From Verrucomicrobiota bacterium (lineage in GTDB: Bacteria > Verrucomicrobiota > Verrucomicrobiia > Limisphaerales > UBA1100): a DNA stretch of 8,119 nt. The position numbers and the translations under genes are program-made. This document shows positions 1 to 7,387 of the stretch, piece after piece. Each line of letters opens with the position of its first letter. The stretch's first letter is position 1. The notes below the pieces were generated by a model. It did no database searches and had not been told where the DNA came from. It was given only the letters and a program-made list of their open reading frames with translations. The DNA lies in NCBI GenBank assembly GCA_028872685.1, contig JAPKEI010000118.1, positions 1-8,119 on the forward strand, given 5' to 3'.

Positions 1-1
1 G

Positions 2-3000
2 CAATACGGTGGCATGTCACCGCAGGGTTATCTCGTGGCGTCGGCGGACACACTGTTCGTGCCCGCCGGTCGCAGTATGCCCGCGGCGTTCAATAAACGT
101 ACCGGAAAGTTCAAGCGCTTCCTGAGCGGCGGCGGTAAAATCGGCGGTTCGTGGGCGATGATGGACGGCAATAAATTGTTTGCCGGCATTGGCAATCAAG
201 GTGCCGACACAAAAATCGAATTTGATGGCAGCAGTGGATCCAGTCGTGGCGACCAGTTTGCTCGCTACCCCTCCATCGACATGGTGCTCACCAAAGACAT
301 CGCGTATATCGCCACTCAAAAAGGTATATACGGCATAGACCGTGCCGCCAATCGCAAGGCCAATTCCGCCGTGCCCGCGCTGGACAAAGAATCTGCCGCG
401 CTCGCCAAAACCATCACCGCTATCCGCAAACGCCACAAAGCGTCGGCGGATAATCCGGAGGAATTGAAAGAACTTACAGCCGATCTCACCATGGCCACCA
501 CCCGACTTACCGATATCGCCAGAGATAAAGCCAAGCACAATGGCGCGCGCGTGAAATGGTTCACCCCTCGGGCCGGCCTTGGCCCGATGGCGTTGGCGGG
601 CAGCACGCTTTTCGCAGGCGGCAAGGATTTTGTGATTTCAATAGAATCTGACAGCGGAAAACTTGTGATGGATCATGCCATCAAGGGTCATGCGGTCAGT
701 CTGGCTGTGGCTGATGGGCGTCTCTTTGTCAGCAGCGATGACGGCGCAATCTATTGCCTCGCCTCTGGCGCGCTGGCAGCCGGTGGGCGCTCAATTAAGC
801 CATCTTCTGCCGAACCCGGTTATGGCGCGAGAATCAAATCCTCCGCAAAAACAGTTTTGGATATGACAAAAATTAATCGCGGTTGGTGTCTCGTGGCCGG
901 GGCGCGGGATGGTAATTTGGCGGAATATTTGGTCGAGCAAACGTCGCTCAACATCGTGGTGGTAGAGCACGACGCAACGCGAGTGAAAGTCATCCGCGCG
1001 CGTTTGATGAAGGCCGGATTACTTGGCAGTCGCGTGATTGTGCTGGGCGGGGCGTACAGCGAGTTGCCAGATTATTTTGCCAACCTCATTGTGTCCGAGC
1101 GCGCGATGTTGGGCGAGGCGGTGAATCTGCCGGTTAATGAAATGGCCCGTGTGCTGCGTCCCTCGGGCGGCCAACTGGTGATCGGCTCCATCAAAGATTG
1201 GCCGCTAGCAAGCGTCAATAAAATTGTCAACGGCCTCAAGGCCAACGCAAACGCGGAAACCAAAGTGCGGTTCGCCGACAATCACCTTCATTTTACGCGC
1301 GGCAAACTTACGGGCGCGGGTAGTTGGACGGGGCTTTATGGCAATGCCGCGAACACTTCGTCGACGCCAGACACGTTGGTGAAGGGGCCGCTCGGCGTGC
1401 TGTGGTATGGCGAGCCGGGCAGTGAAGACATGGTGGATCGCCACGCGCGTTCGACGAGCCCATTGGCCATCAATGGGCGACTCTTCGTGCAGGGAATGGA
1501 AGTAGTGATGGGCTACGATGCCTACAATGGAACATTTCTTTGGAAGCGCAAAATCCCCGGCGCGGTACGTGTGCGAGTGGATGTGGATGGCTCTAACATT
1601 ACTGCCACGGACGACGCGATTTTTGTTGCCACCTACGGCCACGTGCAGCAGCTCGATGCGCAAACAGGTGAAACCATCCGAGAATTCTCCGTTCCTCGCA
1701 AAGATGGCGGCAAGGCGTTACGCTGGGGCTACCTCGCCGTGCATGGCAATATTCTAATAGGTACCGGTGCCACTCCGATGGCGAACGAGTACGGATACCT
1801 GTGGAATTCCATCGTAAAAGACGGCAAGTGGTTGGCGGAAAAGGATGTGCCAAAGGCAGCGTTGTCCACATTGCAAAAAGCGAAGGCAAATCATGCTCAA
1901 CCGGATCAGCGAGCATACGCCTATTTCAAACGTGCGGGATTGCACTGGCACGCGATCAGCTCATTTCCTGGATGGTTGCCAGATCATAAGCCTTCGCCGG
2001 TTACTAGTAAAATTATGACCAGCGAAAAAGTGTTCGCCTTCGACATCACCACCGGAAAGATGTTGTGGGAGCACGAGGGCAAATCGATTCCAAACATCTC
2101 ACTCGTGATTGGCGATGGCCGTGTTTATTTTCTGAAGGATGATTTGGATGCACCCGAGCGTGCGCAGGCGAAAGCAACAACGGAAGCAAACATTGGCAGC
2201 GGCACGTTTGTCACAGATGACGAAAAAAATATGGCTGAAAAAGATCGCGATTATCGCCGCGTGATGTGTCTGGATGCAAAGACCGGTCGCGCGTTGTGGG
2301 ATCGTCCATACGACCTCACCGGCAGCGGTGGCACCAAGCTTGGGTTGGCCTATCAATCGGGTAAGTTGCTGGCATTCGGGCATTATAGCAATCATGACGA
2401 GGGGCCCTTTAGTAAAGGCCAGTTGAATTGGCGCCGCATCACGGTGATCGATGGCAGCGGCGGCAGCTTGCTCTGGAGCAAGCCGCTTAATTATCGAAGG
2501 CGTCCTGCCATTGTGGGCGACACGATTTACATTGAACCGCGTAGGTGCGATTTGGCCACGGGTAATATCCAAAAGCGCAAACATCCTATCACTGGCGAGT
2601 CAGTGGACTGGGAATTTCTACGGCCTGGGCACAGTTGCGGCATTGTTACCGCCACGCCAAACAATATATTTTTCCGCTCGTATAGTGGAGCAATCGTTAA
2701 TACTGAACAGGACAGTGGTTTGCAGCTTTTTGGTGGTGTACGGCCTGGTTGTTGGAACAGCATGATTCCCGCCAACGGTCTCCTCAGCATGCAGGAAGCC
2801 AGCGCGGGCTGCACCTGCAGTTATTCGCTCCGCACCACGGTGGTATTAAAAAACAAACCGCAGAAAGGCCATGCCGAATGGGCAGTGTTTATTTCGCAGG
2901 CTGCCACCAAGCCAGTGAGCCACATGGCCATCAATTTTGGAGCGCCCGGCGATATGCGTGACCGTGATGGCACCGTGTGGTTCGGTTACCCGCGCCCGAG

Positions 3001-3832
3001 CACTACTGTGGGTCAAGGCTCCTTCCGTAACTACGGTATCAAGTTCAACCTCGCCGAGGCCGGTAACATTGAAGTGACCCAGCGTGATTGGCGTGATGTG
3101 AAATTTGCCGGCACTGACAAGCCGTGGCTTTTTACCAGTGCTTTCTCCGGCGTCACACGCTTTAGTGTGCCGCTGTTGGAGAAAGGCGACGTCGGGCGGT
3201 ACACCGTACGCCTCGGTTTCACCCCCTTGCCCGGCGAGCAAGTGGGCAGTCGCGTTTTCGATGTGAAGTTGCAGGGCAAAACCGTACTGGAAAATTTTGA
3301 TGTGGCCAAGGCCGCCGCGGCTGGCGCGGTGGTGGTGCGCGAAATTAAAGGCGTGGAGGTCATGGGAAATTTATTGGTGGAACTGACCTCGCCCGGGCTC
3401 AAGGGTGCAGCGGTGATTGACGTGCATCCGAAGCTGCATCATCTCGGCGACAACGTAGTGGCCGCTTGGACGGAATCCACGCCCAAACCGGAGGGGTTTG
3501 TGTTAACGATGCCGTTTGAATTCAAGGGCGGCGACGGAGCTCACACTTTGTCCATCGCGCAACAGGATGTTAACAATGATTGGTTAATTATACTGAACGG
3601 CCGCGAGATGGGCCGCTTGCGAAAAGACGTTGCAAAGTTGACCGTTCGAGTGCCGGTGCCCAAAGGCGTGTTGAGAGGTGGCGTAAATGAACTGGTCATA
3701 CGGCCGCCGGGAAAAAGTAATGACGACATTCAAGTGGGCCGCGTTCAGTTGTTCGCGGGTCATCCGGCATCTACGGTCATTCAATCGCTGGAAATCATTC
3801 GGGAGGATAAAAAGACTGCCGCCAAACGCTGA
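2..3832 (+). CDS. PQQ-like beta-propeller protein with embedded SAM-methyltransferase-like domain and malectin-like C-terminus (5' partial)
   Basis: The frame is open through the left edge (QYGG precedes the first in-window ATG at 14), and no signal peptide is seen. The true start therefore lies outside the window. Numbering from the ATG at 14 gives 1272 residues. Residues 1-250 and about 450-940 carry propeller-blade repeats of the type 'D-x-x-TGK-x-LW' (FDITTGKMLWEHEG at 675-688; LDAKTGRALW at 753-762). A charged, probably helical insert lies at 122-175. Residues 280-430 look like a class I methyltransferase fold: glycine loop VAGARDGNLAEYL (294-306), acidic strand end VVVEHD (315-320), and PDYFANLIVSE (352-362). 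A cysteine-rich stretch follows (C875, C913, C933, C935; GCTCSY). Residues about 985-1140 resemble a malectin/carbohydrate-binding domain (GSRVFDVKLQGK at 1078-1089). Residues 1160-1250 form a second beta-rich module (DVNNDWLIILNGREMG). It is probably exported. Catalytic activity is unproven: the methyltransferase glycine loop is diverged and no heme motif is present. Family assignment is strong; function is unknown. Confidence 0.85.
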   Translation, partial: QYGGMSPQGYLVASADTLFVPAGRSMPAAFNKRTGKFKRFLSGGGKIGGSWAMMDGNKLFAGIGNQGADTKIEFDGSSGSSRGDQFARYPSIDMVLTKDIAYIATQKGIYGIDRAANRKANSAVPALDKESAALAKTITAIRKRHKASADNPEELKELTADLTMATTRLTDIARDKAKHNGARVKWFTPRAGLGPMALAGSTLFAGGKDFVISIESDSGKLVMDHAIKGHAVSLAVADGRLFVSSDDGAIYCLASGALAAGGRSIKPSSAEPGYGARIKSSAKTVLDMTKINRGWCLVAGARDGNLAEYLVEQTSLNIVVVEHDATRVKVIRARLMKAGLLGSRVIVLGGAYSELPDYFANLIVSERAMLGEAVNLPVNEMARVLRPSGGQLVIGSIKDWPLASVNKIVNGLKANANAETKVRFADNHLHFTRGKLTGAGSWTGLYGNAANTSSTPDTLVKGPLGVLWYGEPGSEDMVDRHARSTSPLAINGRLFVQGMEVVMGYDAYNGTFLWKRKIPGAVRVRVDVDGSNITATDDAIFVATYGHVQQLDAQTGETIREFSVPRKDGGKALRWGYLAVHGNILIGTGATPMANEYGYLWNSIVKDGKWLAEKDVPKAALSTLQKAKANHAQPDQRAYAYFKRAGLHWHAISSFPGWLPDHKPSPVTSKIMTSEKVFAFDITTGKMLWEHEGKSIPNISLVIGDGRVYFLKDDLDAPERAQAKATTEANIGSGTFVTDDEKNMAEKDRDYRRVMCLDAKTGRALWDRPYDLTGSGGTKLGLAYQSGKLLAFGHYSNHDEGPFSKGQLNWRRITVIDGSGGSLLWSKPLNYRRRPAIVGDTIYIEPRRCDLATGNIQKRKHPITGESVDWEFLRPGHSCGIVTATPNNIFFRSYSGAIVNTEQDSGLQLFGGVRPGCWNSMIPANGLLSMQEASAGCTCSYSLRTTVVLKNKPQKGHAEWAVFISQAATKPVSHMAINFGAPGDMRDRDGTVWFGYPRPSTTVGQGSFRNYGIKFNLAEAGNIEVTQRDWRDVKFAGTDKPWLFTSAFSGVTRFSVPLLEKGDVGRYTVRLGFTPLPGEQVGSRVFDVKLQGKTVLENFDVAKAAAAGAVVVREIKGVEVMGNLLVELTSPGLKGAAVIDVHPKLHHLGDNVVAAWTESTPKPEGFVLTMPFEFKGGDGAHTLSIAQQDVNNDWLIILNGREMGRLRKDVAKLTVRVPVPKGVLRGGVNELVIRPPGKSNDDIQVGRVQLFAGHPASTVIQSLEIIREDKKTAAKR

Positions 3833-3836
3833 CCTG

Positions 3837-3866
3837 TTGACTTGAAAACTGGCTGGTCGCTAATTA
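3837..3866 (+). promoter_or_regulatory. Possible sigma-70-type promoter for the mod operon
   Basis: In the 50-bp gap after the propeller gene, TTGACT (3837-3842) is followed after 18 bases by TAATTA (3861-3866). The -35 match is good, the -10 match is mediocre and the spacing is acceptable. The predicted RNA start would fall only about 10 bases before the GTG at 3883, giving a very short leader. That fits the lack of a Shine-Dalgarno sequence there. No terminator hairpin for the upstream gene and no ModE-like palindrome is evident in the gap. This is a pattern match only, and read-through from upstream is equally possible. Confidence 0.3.
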
Positions 3867-3882
3867 CAGTCCGCTCTTTCTG

Positions 3883-5451
3883 GTGACTGAAAACGAACAT
3901 CAATATGGCGTGCGCCGCGTTAACGGCATTCTTTGGCTGGCGGCCACCGCTTTGGCCATCGGTTGCCTTGCGGTTTTTCTGCAAAGCAAATACGCCAAAG
4001 ATCCCTCGTCCGGCCTGCGCGATGGGCAGGCGAAAAGCCTCACCGTGTACTGTGCTGCCGGCGTGCGTTCGGCGGTCGAGGAAATGGCCAAGAAGTTTGA
4101 AACGGAAATGGGCGTGTCCGTGAAGCTTGAGTACGCCAATAGCGGCGTGCTCGCTAATCGTCTCAAGATTGACAAGGAAGGCGGCCTCGCCAGCGCGGAT
4201 ATTTATATTCCCGCGGATTACACCTACATCAAAAAAGCCGCCGCCGATGGGCTCACGCGGGAATCGTTGCGTGTGGCCTCGTGGCAAGTGGTGCTCGGCG
4301 TGAAGCCAGGCGCGGACATTGATGTGAATAATTGTGGTGATGTGTTGAAGGCAAAGTTGTCGTTTGTGATTTGTGAACCGCTCGCGGGGGTCGGTAAAAA
4401 AACCAAAAAAATGCTCGAGCAATCCGGCCACTGGGCGGCTATCAACGAGGCAAAGGCGGCCTCTTTCCCAACTGTCACCGAGGCCGCGATGGCGGTGAAG
4501 GAAAACCCTGGAACGCAAGCGGCGTTTGTGTGGGATTCCGTGGCGCGTCAGCACGGGCTGAGGGTGATTAACCTGCCGGAACTCAAAGCAAGCCGCGCGA
4601 ATATTTCCGTGGCTGTGACGGCTTCGACCGATCGGCCGACTTTGGCGCTGCAATTCGCGCGGTTCCTCGCCGCTCCGGATAAGGGGGGCAAGGTGTTTGC
4701 TCGGCACAATTATCAGCCGCTCGCGGGTGATGCGTGGGTCAAGGTGCCAAAGCTGCGCGTCGATTGTGGCGGTGTTAATCGTGAGGCTATTGAAAAAACC
4801 ATCCGCGAATTCGAGGCGCGCGAAGGCTGTATCATCACCATGGTCTATGCCGGCTGCGGAACGCTCGTCGGCAAAATGCAAACTGGCGACAAGGGCCTGC
4901 CGGATTTGTTTATGACCTGCGACGCCACGTACCTCGATATGGCCCAAAGTAAAATGGGGAATCCATTTGGGCCGGACCTGAGAATTTCCAGCACCCGCAT
5001 CGTGATGCTTGTCGCCAAAGGCAATCCAAAAAATTTACGAACACTTGCTGACCTCGCGCAGCGCGGCTTGCGTGTGGGCGTCACCGAACCCAAGGCCAGT
5101 ACGCTGGGGAAGCTTGCTGAAGATTTGATTCGCGACACCGGTCAATGGGGCGCCGTTGCGAAAAACATTTCCGTGAAGGCTGACACCGCCCACACGCTCA
5201 TTCAGTCAATGGAAGCCGGTGGTAAACTCGACGTCGTACTCGTGTACGAGGCCAATATTCAGCATCTCAAAAATAAATTTGACTCCGTTCCCCTCAAGCC
5301 CGCCCGCGCCATTGCCGTGCAAAACATTGCCGCTCGCAAGGAGACCGCTTGCCCGCAGCTTGCGCAACGGCTGATGCGCCACGTCGCCTCGGATGCCTCG
5401 CGCCGCCGCTTCGAACAGCTCGGCTTCAACTGGGAGGCCGGCGCCGAATGA
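3883..5451 (+). CDS. modA: Tandem double-domain molybdate/tungstate-binding protein (ModA-ModA fusion)
   Basis: The protein has 522 residues, about twice the usual ModA length (roughly 250). The GTG start at 3883 precedes a basic N-terminus and one hydrophobic segment (residues 15-33), either a membrane anchor or an uncleaved signal. Two periplasmic-binding lobes follow, at about 52-281 and 290-520. Internal homology is visible at a near-constant offset of about 238 residues: VYCAAG (55-60) with VDCGGV (293-298), YANSG (84-88) with YAGCG (322-326), EPLAGVGK (165-172) with EPKASTLGK (402-410), and SGHWAA (181-186) with TGQWGA (419-424). The second copy keeps the typical ModA passage VMLVAKGNPK (374-383) and a Tyr (Y455) where ModA uses a ligand-contacting tyrosine; the first has Trp there (W217). 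In known ModA proteins this fold binds molybdate or tungstate and delivers it to ModB. Linkage to modB and modC through a 4-base overlap supports the role. Which oxyanion is bound, and whether both lobes bind, is not determined. No Shine-Dalgarno is visible at the start. Confidence 0.88.
   Translation: MTENEHQYGVRRVNGILWLAATALAIGCLAVFLQSKYAKDPSSGLRDGQAKSLTVYCAAGVRSAVEEMAKKFETEMGVSVKLEYANSGVLANRLKIDKEGGLASADIYIPADYTYIKKAAADGLTRESLRVASWQVVLGVKPGADIDVNNCGDVLKAKLSFVICEPLAGVGKKTKKMLEQSGHWAAINEAKAASFPTVTEAAMAVKENPGTQAAFVWDSVARQHGLRVINLPELKASRANISVAVTASTDRPTLALQFARFLAAPDKGGKVFARHNYQPLAGDAWVKVPKLRVDCGGVNREAIEKTIREFEAREGCIITMVYAGCGTLVGKMQTGDKGLPDLFMTCDATYLDMAQSKMGNPFGPDLRISSTRIVMLVAKGNPKNLRTLADLAQRGLRVGVTEPKASTLGKLAEDLIRDTGQWGAVAKNISVKADTAHTLIQSMEAGGKLDVVLVYEANIQHLKNKFDSVPLKPARAIAVQNIAARKETACPQLAQRLMRHVASDASRRRFEQLGFNWEAGAE
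5432..5437 (+). promoter_or_regulatory. Ribosome binding site for modB
   Basis: GGGAGG ends 10 bases before the ATG at 5448. It is the clearest Shine-Dalgarno sequence in the window. It favours the overlapping ATG at 5448 over the longer open frame beginning at 5349, whose extra 33 residues lie wholly inside modA and look like an out-of-frame shadow (Arg/Ala/Pro-rich). Confidence 0.55.
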
Positions 5452-6707
5452 GCGACCCCCCTAAGCCTAAATACCGCGTCGCCTCCGACAAGCCATTCCT
5501 CATTGGCCTCGGCGTGTTGGCCGGTAGTTATCTGCTCATTATCGGTGCGATGGTTTTTGCCGACCTCGTGTTTCTCAATTACGGCGACCAACTCATCCTC
5601 GGTAATGAACGCGTGCAACAAGGCCGTTACGTCGAGAGTGCGGTGCCCATCCGTGTGGAAGCTGGCCGCACGTATCATTTTCGTTTGGGCAAAAACGAAG
5701 TGGGCTTGAAACACGAGGGGCAAATGCTCGCCGGCGAAGGTTTGTTCAAGGCCAACACCGACGAAGTGCAGTTGCAACCGAGAATCCCGAACGCGCCCAT
5801 CACCGCTTCGCTGCGGCCCGAGGCGCGCGTGATAGGAATCGCACTCACCAACCACGTCGCCACGCTCACTACAGACGAACCGCACGGCCTCTTGTGGGGA
5901 CAATTCATCCGCGTGCACGGCGCGGGCGCGGGCTGGGATGGCGTGCATGAAATCACTGACACCACCACCAACCAACTTTCCCTCGCGCTGCCCGAGGCCA
6001 CTAAAGTTGCAACAACCGTCGAACTCACCAAACCCAACCCGCTCGTCCAAGCGTTGCGCAGTCGCGATATTCAGTTTTCAATTATGCTGAGCCTCATCAG
6101 CTGCACCATTACCACGCTGCTGTCCATTTGGGTGGCCGTACCGATTGGTTATATAATGAGCCGCTTTGATTTTCGCGGCAAACCGCTCATCGACACGCTG
6201 CTCGATATTCCCATCGTGCTGCCGCCGCTTGTTGTTGGGCTTTCGCTGCTCATTCTGTTTCGGTACGCGCCCGATTGGCTCAGCGATTCAGTTGTGTACA
6301 AATGGCCCGCCGTCATACTCGCGCAATTTATGGTGGCCTGCGCTTTCGCCGTGCGCACGATGCGCGTGAGTTTCGACCAAATCCCGCAACGCTACGAGCA
6401 AGTCGCACTCACCCTCGGCTGCAATCGGCAGCAAGCCTTTTGGCGGGTCATTATGCCGCAAGCCAAGGGCGGATTGCTTGCGGCCGCCACGCTTTCATGG
6501 GCGCGCGCGTTGGGAGAATTTGGGCCTATTTTAGTTTTTGCCGGGGCTACCCGGCAAAAAACTGAGGTGCTGCCCACTAGCGCATTCCTTGAACTCCAAG
6601 CCGGCCGCACCGAGGGAATGCTCGCTGTTTCGCTGATAATGATTGGCGCGGCGGTCATTGTTTTCCTCATCGCCCGCACTCTCGGGATGAAACGGATTTT
6701 CGCGTGA
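5448..6707 (+). CDS. modB: Molybdate-type ABC transporter permease (ModB) with extra periplasmic domain
   Basis: The ATG overlaps the modA stop (ATGA). The product has 419 residues, against about 225-230 for E. coli ModB. Predicted membrane segments lie at about 18-42, 209-235, 250-271, 287-303, 342-366 and 389-410. The inner-membrane ABC-permease core (about 205-419) is canonical. The EAA loop, which docks on the ATPase, is YEQVALTLGCNRQQAFWRV (316-334) followed by the conserved P337. The typical ModB signature SWARALGEFGPILVFAG is at 350-366, and QAGRTEGMLAVSLIMI follows. Between TM1 and TM2 is a beta-rich stretch of about 155 residues (44-197), predicted periplasmic because the N-terminus (PPKPKYR) is positive. 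Part of it (about 128-187) carries ATLTTDEPHGLLWGQFIRV, which resembles small beta-domains with an 'HGL-x-x-G' core known from phage and other structural proteins. The role would be the transmembrane path for molybdate or tungstate. The permease call is firm; the function of the extra domain is unknown. Confidence 0.9.
   Translation: MSDPPKPKYRVASDKPFLIGLGVLAGSYLLIIGAMVFADLVFLNYGDQLILGNERVQQGRYVESAVPIRVEAGRTYHFRLGKNEVGLKHEGQMLAGEGLFKANTDEVQLQPRIPNAPITASLRPEARVIGIALTNHVATLTTDEPHGLLWGQFIRVHGAGAGWDGVHEITDTTTNQLSLALPEATKVATTVELTKPNPLVQALRSRDIQFSIMLSLISCTITTLLSIWVAVPIGYIMSRFDFRGKPLIDTLLDIPIVLPPLVVGLSLLILFRYAPDWLSDSVVYKWPAVILAQFMVACAFAVRTMRVSFDQIPQRYEQVALTLGCNRQQAFWRVIMPQAKGGLLAAATLSWARALGEFGPILVFAGATRQKTEVLPTSAFLELQAGRTEGMLAVSLIMIGAAVIVFLIARTLGMKRIFA
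6535..6560 (+). repeat. Perfect 11-bp inverted repeat (stem-loop) inside modB
   Basis: The left arm TTTTTGCCGGG (6535-6545) and right arm CCCGGCAAAAA (6550-6560) are exact reverse complements around a GCTA loop (6546-6549). With one bulged A (6561) the stem extends by AG/CT (6533-6534 with 6562-6563). It lies within codons 363-371 of modB, 143 bases before the modC start. The U-tract is on the 5' side and the A-tract on the 3' side, so it is not an intrinsic terminator on either strand. The structure itself is certain; any role in mRNA stability, translation or as a protein-binding site is inference. Confidence 0.6.
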
Positions 6708-7348
6708 TTACCCTCAAAAACATTTCAATTCGGCAGGGCGGATTTGAATTAAGCGGTGTAAATCTTACGGTTGCCGCCGGCGAATACGGCGTGCTGATGG
6801 GTCGCAGCGGTTGCGGTAAGACGACCATCCTCGAAGCTATCTGCGGTCTGCGTGCCATCGAGAGCGGCAGCATTCGTCTGGGTGATGAGGAGGTCTCCGG
6901 ATTGCCTCCCGCCGAACGTGGCGTGGGCTACGTACCGCAGGATCGCGCGCTGTTTCCCACGATGATTGTGCGTGAGCAACTGGCCTTCGCCCTCGTGCTT
7001 CGCAAACAACCGCAAACCCAAATCGCCGCGCGCGTCAATGAGCTCGCCAAGCTGCTTGGCATCACTCATCTCCTCGACCGCGCGCCAGACAAGCTTAGCG
7101 GCGGCGAAGCTCAACGCGTCGCCCTTGGTCGCGCTCTCGCCCATCGTCCCGCTGTCCTGTGCCTCGACGAACCCCTAAGCGCCCTCGACGAAGAGCTCCA
7201 CGAAGAAATGTGTTGCCTCCTCGAACACATCCACCGAGAAACCGGCGTCACCATCCTCCACATCACCCACAGCCCCAGCGAAGCCAGACGCTTGGCGGGC
7301 TGTCATTTCCAAATGGAAAATGGCAAGGTCGTGCGCGACGAGGCGTGA
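6704..7348 (+). CDS. modC: Molybdate-type ABC transporter ATP-binding protein (ModC-like, short form)
   Basis: The GTG start overlaps the modB stop (GTGA), so translation is probably coupled. This start places the N-terminus (MITLKNISIRQGGFELSGVN) exactly where ABC ATPases usually begin. The 214 residues hold all nucleotide-binding motifs: Walker A GRSGCGKTT (33-41), Q-loop VPQDRALFP with Q79, signature LSGGEAQ (131-137), Walker B VLCLDEP (151-157) with E156, D-loop SALDEE (159-164) and switch histidine H188. The protein ends soon after the ATPase core and lacks the C-terminal TOBE/MOP oxyanion-sensing domain of full ModC (E. coli ModC is about 350 residues), so that form of feedback inhibition is probably absent. 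It would power import through the adjacent ModB from the cytoplasmic face. ATPase identity is certain; molybdate or tungstate specificity is inferred from the neighbours. Confidence 0.92.
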   Translation: MITLKNISIRQGGFELSGVNLTVAAGEYGVLMGRSGCGKTTILEAICGLRAIESGSIRLGDEEVSGLPPAERGVGYVPQDRALFPTMIVREQLAFALVLRKQPQTQIAARVNELAKLLGITHLLDRAPDKLSGGEAQRVALGRALAHRPAVLCLDEPLSALDEELHEEMCCLLEHIHRETGVTILHITHSPSEARRLAGCHFQMENGKVVRDEA

Positions 7349-7387
7349 ATCGTGCTGCTGGCAAGATGCCGACATCACATAAACCCA

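Noticed and set aside
568..587. 7-bp GC-rich inverted repeat TCGGGCC/GGCCCGA in the propeller gene
   Set aside because: Short, GC-rich and mid-gene; chance level for this composition.
3833..3882. Possible Moco-type riboswitch before the transporter operon
   Set aside because: The gap is only 50 bases, too short for the known Moco-responsive RNA, and no stable fold is apparent.
3781..4947. 388-residue open frame on the minus strand opposite modA
   Set aside because: It mirrors the codon structure of the real gene, is rich in His/Arg, has no recognisable domain and covers a clearly conserved ModA reading frame. It is an antisense shadow.
4941..4973. 8-bp inverted repeat GGCCCAAA/TTTGGGCC inside modA
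   Set aside because: With a 17-base loop, a few such repeats are expected by chance in 8 kb, and there is no U-tract or context suggesting function.
5349..5447. N-terminal extension of modB
   Set aside because: It overlaps modA by about 100 bases in another frame, has shadow-like composition, and the ATG at 5448 has a good ribosome site and the usual ATGA coupling.
5259..6050. 263-residue minus-strand open frame opposite the modA-modB junction
   Set aside because: It spans the ends of two convincing plus-strand genes, with no family motif or plausible start signal. It is a shadow frame.
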